The translations under genes and the position numbers were made by a program. The notes under the pieces are model-generated. The model did not search any database. It saw nothing but the letters and a program-made list of their open reading frames with translations, and was not told the origin of the DNA. 16,252 bases of DNA from Myxococcales bacterium (GTDB lineage: Bacteria > Myxococcota > Polyangia > Fen-1088), in contig PMCR01000435.1 in NCBI GenBank assembly GCA_003155465.1, positions 1 through 16,252 on the forward strand, read 5' to 3'. This document shows, piece by piece, positions 7,899 through 15,900 of this stretch (the first letter of the stretch is position 1; each line of letters opens with the position of its first letter).

Positions 7899-7934
7899 CA
7901 GAGATGACTCGTGTCATACTAGGAGACAATGACC

Positions 7935-9827
7935 ATGGCATATGAAGCAAGCCACTCGGTCACGGTTGATGCCCTTCGCTCGCTAGCGGTTTTCGCCGAC
8001 CTGCCCAACCCAGCGCTCGATCAGCTCCTGCGCGAAAGCCAGGTGCGCCATCTTGAAAATCGCCAGCGTCTATCCTCGCTGGATCGGAGCCAAGGCGAAA
8101 GCTACTGCTTTGTGCTTTCAGGCGTCGTCTCCATCGCGATGGACCGCGAGGGCACGGCCCTACCCGCGACCTTGCGCGACGATCGCCCGTTCGAGCACAT
8201 TGGTTTCTTCGCAACGGGTGACCTCTTCTCCGACGGCTTCCTCGATTGCCCGCCCGGTGCGGGAGAGCCGGTGCTCGACTGCATGGCCTCCACGCCGGCC
8301 ACCCTGCTGGCCGCCGGCCGCCCGGCCCTGGCCGAGATCATGTCGCGCAATGCGGCCTGGTCCGCCCGGCTCAGACAGAAGGTGGCAGCTTCCCGCAATT
8401 ATTTTCTCAGCCAGCAGGAACCTACCCGGGCTCTGGTGCAGGACTTCTTCCTGCGAAATGGGTTTGCATCCAGCTCGCTGGTTCGGGTGAGCCAGCTCGA
8501 TCGCTGCCTCGACTGCAACAAGTGCCAAGAGGCATGTGCCAAACGCCATGGCTCCCCCCGTGGGCTGCGCGCCGAGCTGCGCCTCGGGCGTCTGGCCATC
8601 CAGAGGGTGTGCCGGCAGTGCGTGGACAAGCCGTGCTTGGCATCCTGCAAGGTCGAGGCCCTGGCCCTCGACCAGCAGGGCGAAATTCGCATCAACGAAC
8701 GTTGCACCGGCTGCGGCACTTGCGCACACATGTGTCCCCACGGCGCCATCTTCACGATACCCTACACGGCTTCGGGCCGGAAGCGCCAGCGGGCGATCAA
8801 GTGCGATCACTGCGCCGGACTTTCAAATCGCGCATGCTTCAACGCCTGCCCAACCGGCGCCCTGCTGGAGCTTTCGCCACAAGACCTGTTCACCGAGGCG
8901 GGGTCTGGGTCGAGCGGGAACGCTCGGAACTTCTCCGGGGTCGCATTTCTTGAAGGCGTCGCCGAACATCGCGCCCGGCAGACGCACCGCACTGCCCGCG
9001 CGGTAGTGGCCACACTGCTTTTCCTCGCCCTGGCGGCCGTGGGCCTTGAGGCCTTCCTGCGCCGCACTCTGCCCGAGCACAGCTTGCAAGCCGCCCTTGT
9101 GCAGTGGCTCGGACGGGTCGAACCGATCTCGTTCAACTCGGGCAAGGGATTCGGCCACTGGCTTGGGTACATCGGCACGTCATTCATGTTGCTGACCTTC
9201 CTCTACCCGCTGCATACCCGCCTGGGCCTGCTGAAGAACCTTGGCGCCCAGTCCACCTGGCTCACTGTCCACTTGTGGGTGGGGATCATCGGTTCGACAC
9301 TTGTCACGTATCACGCGGCCTTCAAGCTGGACCGTTGGGTCGGACTCTCCTGTATCTCGATGTGGATCGTCGTAGCGTCGGGAGCCATCGGCCGCTACCT
9401 CTACGGAAAGGTACACTCGGGCATCGGCCTGGCGGATTTCGAGACGGAATCCCTGACGCGCAGCGCTGCTTCGTTCATCGGACACCGCAAGCACTCGCAC
9501 GCAATGCGCGTTCTGACTCCCGAGTACGAGGGAGGGGGCAAGTCGCACGGGCTGCTCGCCGTCATGCTGTGGCATGAGCTACGCGATTCCGCTGTGCTGT
9601 TCTGGATGCGCTTCGCCGGCCTGGGCAGCGTTCCCGATCGCAAGACCCGTCGACAGATCCTGCGGTTCCTGTCCGACCGGGCGGCACAGCGACGCACGCG
9701 CTCCTATCTGGAAAGCGCCAAAAAGATGCTGCGCCACTGGAACTGGGTCCACATCATACTGACCATCACCATGTTCGCCCTGGCCGGCGTGCACATCGCC
9801 TACGGGTTCATGTACAAGGCGGTGTGA
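7935..9827 (+). CDS. CRP-like domain, 4x[4Fe-4S] ferredoxin and cytochrome b membrane fusion
   Basis: ATG 7935 is preferred because AGGAG (7921-7925) is 9 nt away. ATG 7929 in the same frame would leave only 3 nt. The protein has 630 residues. Residues 10-160 resemble a cyclic-nucleotide-binding beta-roll (YCFVLSGVVSI, GDLFSDGFL), but the Arg that holds the phosphate in true cNMP pockets is not evident. Sixteen cysteines follow in four groups: C191/194/197/201, C226/229/234/238, C257/260/263/267 and C290/293/301/305. This is the pattern of four-cluster ferredoxin subunits such as FdnH, HybA and DmsB. Five membrane helices follow (about 357-375, 408-426, 442-462, 471-489, 603-625). Helix-borne His residues (H408, H446, H460, H605, H620) are suitable for two b haems. 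It probably links the quinone pool to the periplasmic cytochromes. No exported-domain signal is visible, so the Fe-S part may face the cytoplasm. Confidence 0.87.
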   Translation: MAYEASHSVTVDALRSLAVFADLPNPALDQLLRESQVRHLENRQRLSSLDRSQGESYCFVLSGVVSIAMDREGTALPATLRDDRPFEHIGFFATGDLFSDGFLDCPPGAGEPVLDCMASTPATLLAAGRPALAEIMSRNAAWSARLRQKVAASRNYFLSQQEPTRALVQDFFLRNGFASSSLVRVSQLDRCLDCNKCQEACAKRHGSPRGLRAELRLGRLAIQRVCRQCVDKPCLASCKVEALALDQQGEIRINERCTGCGTCAHMCPHGAIFTIPYTASGRKRQRAIKCDHCAGLSNRACFNACPTGALLELSPQDLFTEAGSGSSGNARNFSGVAFLEGVAEHRARQTHRTARAVVATLLFLALAAVGLEAFLRRTLPEHSLQAALVQWLGRVEPISFNSGKGFGHWLGYIGTSFMLLTFLYPLHTRLGLLKNLGAQSTWLTVHLWVGIIGSTLVTYHAAFKLDRWVGLSCISMWIVVASGAIGRYLYGKVHSGIGLADFETESLTRSAASFIGHRKHSHAMRVLTPEYEGGGKSHGLLAVMLWHELRDSAVLFWMRFAGLGSVPDRKTRRQILRFLSDRAAQRRTRSYLESAKKMLRHWNWVHIILTITMFALAGVHIAYGFMYKAV

Positions 9828-9928
9828 AGTCGCGCCCCAGCCCAGGCTATTCGCAACGCAAGGATTCCGTGTGCATGAAAGTGTGCCTGACAGATGCGGT
9901 TCGGAGATACATACATAGAGGGGTTTCG

Positions 9929-10840
9929 ATGAACCGTGTTCTTCGCAATTTCGGACTTGGTTTGTTGCTCTCAGTTGCGCTGCTCAGCCACGCTTGCGTC
10001 GGGGATCCTGGCGCTGCTGGCCCATTGATCGTCGGCGGCAAGGGTAGTTTGGACGCCTCTCCCATCTCGGGGGGATCGACCGATTCTGCTGGCAAAGGCG
10101 GATCTGGTGGGTCGGCTGGAAACACCGGCCAACCCGGTTCCGGCGGCTCCAGCGTCTCGGGTGGCTCGACCAGCGCCGGCGGTTCCACCGTCTCGGGTGG
10201 CTCGACCAACGCCGGTGGCTCGACCAACGCCGGTGGCTCGACGCGCTCCGGTGGCGCAACCCGCGCCGGCGGCTCCAGCGTCTCCGGTGGCTCGACCAAC
10301 GCCGGTGGCTCCAGCGCCTCGGGTGGTTCGACCAGCGCTGGCGGCTCCAGCGCCTCGGGTGGTTCGACCAGCGCCGGCGGCTCCACCGCCTCGGGTGGTT
10401 CGACAGGCTCGGGTCGAGACGCTGGGGCGCCGGAGGTCAACCAGCCTGATGCGTTACCTGCGGACACGTCTACGCCAGACACGGGCGGCAGCACCACCTG
10501 TACTCCGGCCGCTACCAGCATAATTGGAGCGAAGCACTACGCCGGACAGATCTGCATGAACTGCCACAACGCCGGTGGCGACTCCCCCAGAATCTATGCG
10601 GCAGGAACTATCTACAGCACGGCCGCTGGCGGTGCGGCGGTGGGCGGCGCCACGGTCAAGATCGGCAGCGTCACCATGGTCACGGACCGAGGCGGCACCT
10701 TCTATTCAACGAAAGCGGTCACCCTCAGTCCTCCGACTGTGAGCAAGTGCCCTGACGCCGACAAGACCATGTCGACCACGCCAACCAACCCCGACTGCAA
10801 CGGCTGCCACAAATCCGGTAGCCGGATTCACCTGCCGTGA
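9929..10840 (+). CDS. Di-haem surface lipoprotein with GGST-repeat stalk
   Basis: ATG 9929 follows GAGGGG (9918-9923, 5-nt spacer) and opens a signal peptide with a lipobox-like SHAC (C23). The frame reaches up to GTG 9824, but that extension has only ~62 percent third-position GC and would bury the signal. The 303-residue product has a Gly/Ser/Thr repeat stalk (72-161), a Pro/Asp/Thr linker, and a C-terminal domain with two haem sites, CMNCH (C209) and CNGCH (C290). Between them a beta-rich segment (GGATVKIGSVTMVTDRGGTFYS) resembles a carboxypeptidase-regulatory-like fold. Two further Cys (191, 274) may form a disulphide. The flexible stalk suggests a lipid-anchored protein holding a di-haem module away from the outer membrane. 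Its place at the 3' end of the cytochrome cluster, 101 nt after the preceding gene, suggests a terminal electron-exchange role. Confidence 0.85.
   Translation: MNRVLRNFGLGLLLSVALLSHACVGDPGAAGPLIVGGKGSLDASPISGGSTDSAGKGGSGGSAGNTGQPGSGGSSVSGGSTSAGGSTVSGGSTNAGGSTNAGGSTRSGGATRAGGSSVSGGSTNAGGSSASGGSTSAGGSSASGGSTSAGGSTASGGSTGSGRDAGAPEVNQPDALPADTSTPDTGGSTTCTPAATSIIGAKHYAGQICMNCHNAGGDSPRIYAAGTIYSTAAGGAAVGGATVKIGSVTMVTDRGGTFYSTKAVTLSPPTVSKCPDADKTMSTTPTNPDCNGCHKSGSRIHLP
10142..10411 (+). repeat. 18-bp tandem repeat, 15 units, encoding GGS[ST]x[AS]
   Basis: Fifteen in-frame hexapeptide units run without interruption from residue 72 to 161 of the di-haem lipoprotein. Typical units are GGSTSA, GGSTNA, GGSSVS and GGSSAS. 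One unit is GGATRA. Many alternate as an S-ending unit followed by an A-ending unit, giving a 36-bp higher-order period, clearest at 10304-10393. The DNA units are close copies (GGTGGTTCGACCAGCGC type), so length variation by slippage is expected. Confidence 0.95.
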
Positions 10841-11098
10841 GCAACCCGCCAAACTACGCCCTCTGCAATTGTGATCCCGGTCAGCAACGTGATGAACGGT
10901 GGCAACCTCATTCCCGGGTGCATGAGCTGGTGATCACTCCGGCCACGGCCAAGACCACGTTTACGACCACAACCACCCTTCAATGCCCGGCCGGGTGAGC
11001 GACTTCGCCTTGGGCTACATCCTTCTGCCGGGCGCCCCTGGGGCAGCTCCGGACCACTTTGCCGCCTTCTGGGAAAGGGCGTACAGTACCTCTAGGCC
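10841..11098. other. Intergenic gap with coding-like scraps, no confident gene
   Basis: No complete gene is evident in these 258 bases. Three short frames look partly protein-like. The frame of the upstream gene continues after its stop to TGA 10931-10933 (ending NLIPGCMSW). GTG 10837 overlaps that stop and runs 53 codons to 10998, but its third-position GC is only ~66 percent. ATG 10983 gives 39 codons (MPGRVSDFALGYILLPGAP...) whose TGA (11100-11102) overlaps the next ATG. A perfect CCCGGCCGGG palindrome lies at 10986-10995. The pieces could be the remnant of a frameshifted gene or chance. I see no clear promoter or T-tailed terminator. Confidence 0.35.
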
Positions 11099-11806
11099 AT
11101 GAAGGAACAGGACGTCCGCCAGCGTATCGAAAGCTTCCTCAAGCGAACGGCACGCGAAATGGTCGTGCCGGCGTCGATGGGCCTGGGTCTGGCGCTCTGC
11201 GGGTGCGACCGCACCGGGATGAAGGTCTCCGCCGACGCGGCGGCTGAAACATCCCGCACGGCCAGACCCGACGGAATCGTCGCGGACGCGACGCTTGGCA
11301 GGGAGAGCGCCGACAACCGCCCGGACGCGGCCAATCAGCCGGACCTGCGCCTGCCAGACGACATCAGGTCTGCTCCTGACGCGCGCCAAGCGGACCTGCC
11401 GGCCCTCATTGCTCCGTACATGGCCTATGTGCAGCCGGACGCGGGCGCGGATGCGGGCGCCTTGGACGCGGACGCGGACGCGGATCTTCGTGTCGCGGAC
11501 GCTCGTCCCGACGCGCGCCAGACCGACCTGCCCGCGATCGCGCCGCCCTACCTTGGGGCGCCCCGGCCCGATGCTGGGCAGGACGCACCGACGGACACTT
11601 CCCTGTACCCGCCGCCGCCGCCACCGCCCTACATGGCACCAGCCTTCGGCCCCCCTCCGCCGCCGCTGGATCCGCCACCGTCTCCACCTCCCGATCCGCC
11701 GCCACCACCACCCCTGCCACCGCCACCGGCGCCGCCCTACCTGGCTCCCCTGTTCGCCCCGCGGCCGGCGCCGGCGATGGTGCCGCCCGCGAAGACACCG
11801 AAATAG
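11099..11806 (+). CDS. Asp/Ala/Pro-rich lipoprotein with repeated PY[ML][AG] motifs
   Basis: The 235-residue protein has an unusually long basic/amphipathic N-terminus (1-20), a hydrophobic stretch (VVPASMGLGLAL) and a good lipobox, LCGC, with C36 as the lipidated residue. ATG 11099 has only a poor Shine-Dalgarno. ATG 11159 (M21) is a possible alternative start. The rest is low complexity: Asp/Ala/Arg-rich to ~165, then polyproline-rich to the end. The motif P-Y-[ML]-[AG] occurs four times (Y107, Y151, Y178, Y214). Residues 93-120 and 137-164 are an imperfect duplication sharing PDARQ, DLPA and PDAG. No catalytic domain or haem site is visible. It lies 39 nt upstream of a radical SAM/SPASM gene. 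The repeated Tyr motifs in a disordered, lipid-anchored chain make it a candidate substrate for that enzyme (inference). I do not recognise a named family. Confidence 0.72.
   Translation: MKEQDVRQRIESFLKRTAREMVVPASMGLGLALCGCDRTGMKVSADAAAETSRTARPDGIVADATLGRESADNRPDAANQPDLRLPDDIRSAPDARQADLPALIAPYMAYVQPDAGADAGALDADADADLRVADARPDARQTDLPAIAPPYLGAPRPDAGQDAPTDTSLYPPPPPPPYMAPAFGPPPPPLDPPPSPPPDPPPPPPLPPPPAPPYLAPLFAPRPAPAMVPPAKTPK
11375..11590 (+). repeat. Imperfect internal duplication in the lipoprotein gene
   Basis: Codons 93-120 (11375-11458) and 137-164 (11507-11590) encode two related 28-residue blocks. The first reads PDARQADLPALIAPYMA and the second PDARQTDLPAIAPPYLG, and both then reach PDAG. 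The blocks are 132 nt apart start to start. The core Tyr motif then recurs twice more (Y178, Y214) inside polyproline without the Asp-rich flank. Confidence 0.75.
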
Positions 11807-11845
11807 GCTGCAATCCGTGGCGGCGGCACGACATCGGAGCAAGCG

Positions 11846-12979
11846 GTGCTGGAAGTTCTGAGGCGAGCCGGGATCGCCCCGCGCGCCTGCGCTTGGGAAC
11901 TGACCTTGGCGTGCAACCTGCGCTGCCGGCACTGCGGCTCAGCCGCAGGTCCCCGGCGCTCCGACGAATTGACTCTGGAGGAATGCCTGCGCGTGGCCGA
12001 CGAATTGGGAACCCTGGGATGCCAGCGCGCCACCCTGACCGGGGGCGAGCCCACGCTTCACCCTGATTGGGACGTGGTGGGCAGGCGGCTGGCGCAACAC
12101 ATTCCCGAGGTCAGCCTGATCTCCAACGGCTGGGCGTGGACCGCCGGCCACGCCCAGCAGGCTAAACAGGCCGGCCTGCGCGGTGTTGCGTTCAGCCTGG
12201 ACGGGCTGGAGAAGGAGCACGACTGCTTCCGCGCCCCGGGTTCGTTCCGGCGCGTGGTCGAGGCGGTGGGGCACACCTTGGCAGCGGGCCTGCCCGCGGG
12301 CATCAGCACGACGATTCACCGTCTGAACAGCCGCCAGCTTCCCCAGTTGCGCCAGTTCCTCATCGACATCGGCGTGCGCACCTGGCAATTGCAGTTCGCC
12401 ATTGCCACCGGCTACATGACTGAAAATCGCGACCTGGTCGCACCGCCCGAGGAGCGACTGTGGCTGATTCCGCAAATCGCGGAGCTTTGCCGCACAAGCG
12501 ACAAGCGCATCAAAGTCTACGCCAGCGACCACGTGGGCTACTTCGGCAAGCCCGAGCGCGACCTGCGCACCACCGACGCGTCCATGCCATTCTGGTTGGG
12601 TTGCCGCGCGGGTTGCCAGGTCATCGGCATCGAGAGCAATGGCAACGTAAAGGGTTGTCTCTCGCTGCCCTCGCATGTCCAGGGTGAAGACCGCTTCGTC
12701 GAGGGCAACCTGCGCCACACCAGCCTGCGCGAGATCTGGAACCGCAAGGGCGCCTTTGCCTACAACCGTGACTTCCGGGTGGAGCAGCTGGGCGGCTTCT
12801 GCGCCGTGTGCCGCTTCCGCGACATCTGCCGGGGCGGCTGCACCTGGACCATGTACGCCGAATCACCCACGCTGGCCTCGGGAAACCCTCATTGCTTCTA
12901 CCACCAGGCGGTCAAGCACGGCCGTAGCGATCTGCTGGACGAGGAGCCCACCGCGAAGGAGAAGGCGCACTTCGGCTAG
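11846..12979 (+). CDS. Radical SAM/SPASM domain enzyme
   Basis: GTG 11846 is set by GGAG at 11836-11839 (6-nt spacer). The 377-residue protein has the radical SAM cluster motif CNLRCRHC (C23, C27, C30), GGEP at 66-69 and the SPASM cysteine set: C253, C257, C271 (CQVIGIESNGNVKGC), then CX2CX5CX3C at C319/C322/C328/C332, and a final C350. The family reduces S-adenosylmethionine to a 5'-deoxyadenosyl radical. SPASM members carry two auxiliary [4Fe-4S] clusters and mostly modify ribosomal peptides or proteins (PqqE, AlbA, anaerobic sulfatase-maturating enzymes). Length and motif spacing look intact. No RiPP recognition element is obvious at the N-terminus. The upstream lipoprotein is the nearest candidate substrate, and the stop is only 2 nt from the next gene. 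The substrate is otherwise unknown. Confidence 0.93.
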   Translation: MLEVLRRAGIAPRACAWELTLACNLRCRHCGSAAGPRRSDELTLEECLRVADELGTLGCQRATLTGGEPTLHPDWDVVGRRLAQHIPEVSLISNGWAWTAGHAQQAKQAGLRGVAFSLDGLEKEHDCFRAPGSFRRVVEAVGHTLAAGLPAGISTTIHRLNSRQLPQLRQFLIDIGVRTWQLQFAIATGYMTENRDLVAPPEERLWLIPQIAELCRTSDKRIKVYASDHVGYFGKPERDLRTTDASMPFWLGCRAGCQVIGIESNGNVKGCLSLPSHVQGEDRFVEGNLRHTSLREIWNRKGAFAYNRDFRVEQLGGFCAVCRFRDICRGGCTWTMYAESPTLASGNPHCFYHQAVKHGRSDLLDEEPTAKEKAHFG

Positions 12980-12981
12980 CC

Positions 12982-15900
12982 ATGTTTGCCTCACGAGTGG
13001 GATTGCTGCTGTTCGCGTCCGGGCTTTGCGCCCTGGTCTACCAGGTGGCATGGCTGCGGGAGTTTCGTTTGGTGTTCGGCGCCAGTACCGCAGCGACCGC
13101 GGCCGTGCTGGCCGTGTTCATCGGGGGACTCGGCGCAGGAGGATTGCTGCTCGGCCCGCGCGCCGACCGATCACCCCGGCCACTCGGTCTGTACGGGGCG
13201 CTGGAACTGGGCGCCGCGCTGCTGGCGGCCCTGTCGCCCCTGCTGCTGTGGCTGGTGCGCGCTGTGTACGTGGAAATCGGAGGCAGCGCGCATCTGGGAC
13301 TCTTCGCAAGCACTTTGCTTCGCATCGTGCTCGGCGCTTTGGTGCTGGGCGGACCCACCCTGCTCATGGGAGGGGCCATGCCCGCCGCGGTGGCCGCAGT
13401 CGAGGTGGACGAGGACGTGGGCCGCCGCCGGCTGGCCGTGCTCTACGGGCTGAACACGCTGGGCGCTGTGGTGGGCTGCTTGCTCGCAGATTTCATTCTG
13501 CTCGAGGCTTTCGGCACGCGGAAGACGTTGTGGAGTGCAACCGCGCTCGGCGCCTGCGTGGCGCTCTACGCCTTGGGCTGGTCGCGAAAGCTCCCGGCCA
13601 TCCATCCCGATCGGCCGGCCGGCGAGAGCGTGGAAGCGCGCGCCCGCGCTGCACCGGGATTCATCCTTTTCGCTGCCGGCGTCGTGGGCTTCGCATTCTT
13701 CCTCATGGAGCTGGTGTGGTACCGCATGCTGGGCCCACTCCTGGGCGGAACAGTGTTTAGTTTCGGAATCATTCTGGCGCTGGCCTTGCTTGGCATTGGT
13801 CTCGGCAGTTCCTTGCACGGCGCTCTCGCATCCCGCGGCCGCTCGCCAGCGACCTTGCTGGGCTTCGCCGCAATTTGCCTGGCCGAGGCTGCGGCCATCG
13901 CGCTTCCCTTCGCAATCGGCGATGGGATAGCTTTGCTCGCGCTTTTCCTGCGCCCCCTCGGGGCCGCCTTCGGCTTCTGGGGCCACGCCGCGGTTTGGGT
14001 CGTGGTGTCCGGCCTGGTGGTCTTGCCCGCCGCGGTTGCTTCGGGCATTCAATTCCCCTTGCTCATTGCTCTGCTCGGGCGCGGCCGCGCCGGAGTGGGA
14101 CGCCAGACCGGGCTGGTCTATGCAGCGAATACCCTCGGGGCCATTGCCGGATCCTTGGCGGGTGGGTTCGGCTTCATCCCGCTGCTGACCGCACCTGGCT
14201 GTTGGCAGCTCGTCGCCGGCGTGCTGGTGCTGCTCGGCCTGCTCTCATGTCTGCTCGGGTTTCGGCGGACCGAACCTGGTGCGACCTTGCGAAGAACGCT
14301 GCCCTGGCTGGTCGCAACCGCCGCCATCGCGCTCTTGCTTTGCGCGCAGGGACCCACCGCAGTCTGGCGGCACAGCCCCATCGCGGTAGGCCGCATCGAT
14401 CCTGAAGCGCTGGCCAGCCCAACCGCGCGGCGAGACTGGGAGAACAGAGTGCGCCGCTCCATCGCCTGGGAGGAAGATGGCGTGGAGAGCAGCGTTGCCC
14501 TCGAACACGCGACCGGGTACGCCTTCATTCTCAACGGCAAGACCGATGGACACGCCCGCATGGACGCGGGAACGCAGGTGATGGGGGGCCTCTTCGGGGC
14601 GTTTCTGCACGGACATCCACGACGTGGCTTCGTCATCGGACTCGGCACCGGCAGTACCTCCGGCTGGCTCGCCGCCGTCCCCTCCATCGAGCGGGTGGAC
14701 ACGGTCGAGCTCGAGCCGGCCATTTTGCAAATTGCGCGCGCCTGCGCCGATGTCAACCACCACGCCATGGAGAATCCGAAACATCGGGTGATCGTCGGCG
14801 ACGCGCGCGAGATCTTGCTCGGGCGGGGCGACGCCTACGACATCATCGCCTCCGAGCCGTCGAATCCGTACCGCGCGGGAATTGCCAGCTTGTTCACGCG
14901 CGAGTACTACCAAGCGGTCGAGCGCCGCCTGGAAAAGGGGGGCATCTTCTTGCAGTGGGTGCAGGCCTACGCCATCGACGGGCAAACCCTGCGCACGATC
15001 ATGGCTACCCTGGGCCAGGTTTTTCCCTACCTTGAGACATGGCTCATGTCTCCGGCGGACCTGCTCCTCTTGGCCACGCGTGAGCCGCTGGTTCATGACA
15101 TGGGCCTCTTGCGGGCGCGCGCGGCCGAGGAACCCTTTCGCAGCGCCCTGCTCGGGGCATGGAGTACGACCAGCTTGGAGGGTGTGCTCGCCCACCACGT
15201 GGCGCGGCCGTCCTTCGCACGCCGCATAGCTGAGCGGGAGGGATCCCGCATCAACACCGACGACCGCGCTTTGGTCGAGTTCGGATTTGCACGTGCCCTG
15301 ACCGGCACGCGTGCCCTGCACGCACGGGATGTGGAGGCCCTGGCGCACGCACGCGATGAACATCGCCCTCTGCTCACCGGGGGCGAAATAGACAGTGCCC
15401 AGATCGCCGACGAGAGGGTGGCGTTCGATGTGTCCCTGGGTTTGACTCCCTCTATCCCGGCCGACAGCATGAACGATCAACGCGCGCGCTACGCAGCGCT
15501 GGGCGAGTGGATGGCCGGTCGCTACCGGGACGCTTTGGCCAGTTGGCGCCGTCAGACCTCGGCGCCCCGCAATCCCGTCGAGATGATGGTGGTGGGCGAC
15601 GGCCTCGCCGAGACCGTGGATGAAGAGGCGTTGCGCGTGGCGGAGACTCTGCGCCCGCTCTGGCCTGCAGTCGCGGACGGGATCCGGGCGCGCTACTTCT
15701 ATCGCCAGGGCAATCTCGAAGAGGCGAATCGCTTCTTCGAGGCCAGTCTTCTCGCGTACCGCGCCGATCCCTGGCCGCCTCCCAACTTCATGCTGAGAAC
15801 CCTCAACTTGGCCGCGGACGCGGCTTCGCGACAAGGGCAGGCCATCCATCGCCTGTTTGGCGTGCTCTCCGTGCCATTTTCCGTGCACATGATGGACGAG

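Noticed and set aside
7904..7917. ATGAC-TCGT-GTCAT dyad between the 27-haem and Fe-S/cytochrome b genes
   Set aside because: Perfect but only 5-bp arms in a 36-nt gap. It does not match the CRP consensus (TGTGA-N6-TCACA) and could arise by chance, so I do not call an operator.
9887..9917. Promoter-like CTGACA with two TACATA boxes before the di-haem lipoprotein
   Set aside because: Spacers are 15 or 19 nt rather than about 17. Either box would put the transcript start on or next to the Shine-Dalgarno at 9918-9923, leaving almost no usable leader.
9824..9928. GTG 9824 as start of the di-haem lipoprotein (GTGA overlap with the preceding gene)
   Set aside because: Third-position GC of this extension is about 62 percent, it would place the signal peptide internally, and ATG 9929 has a strong Shine-Dalgarno.
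11015..11932. Long minus-strand frame of 305 codons
   Set aside because: It is the complement of the proline-rich lipoprotein gene. Its Arg/Gly-rich translation is a shadow of CCG/CCA repeats and it runs into the radical SAM gene.
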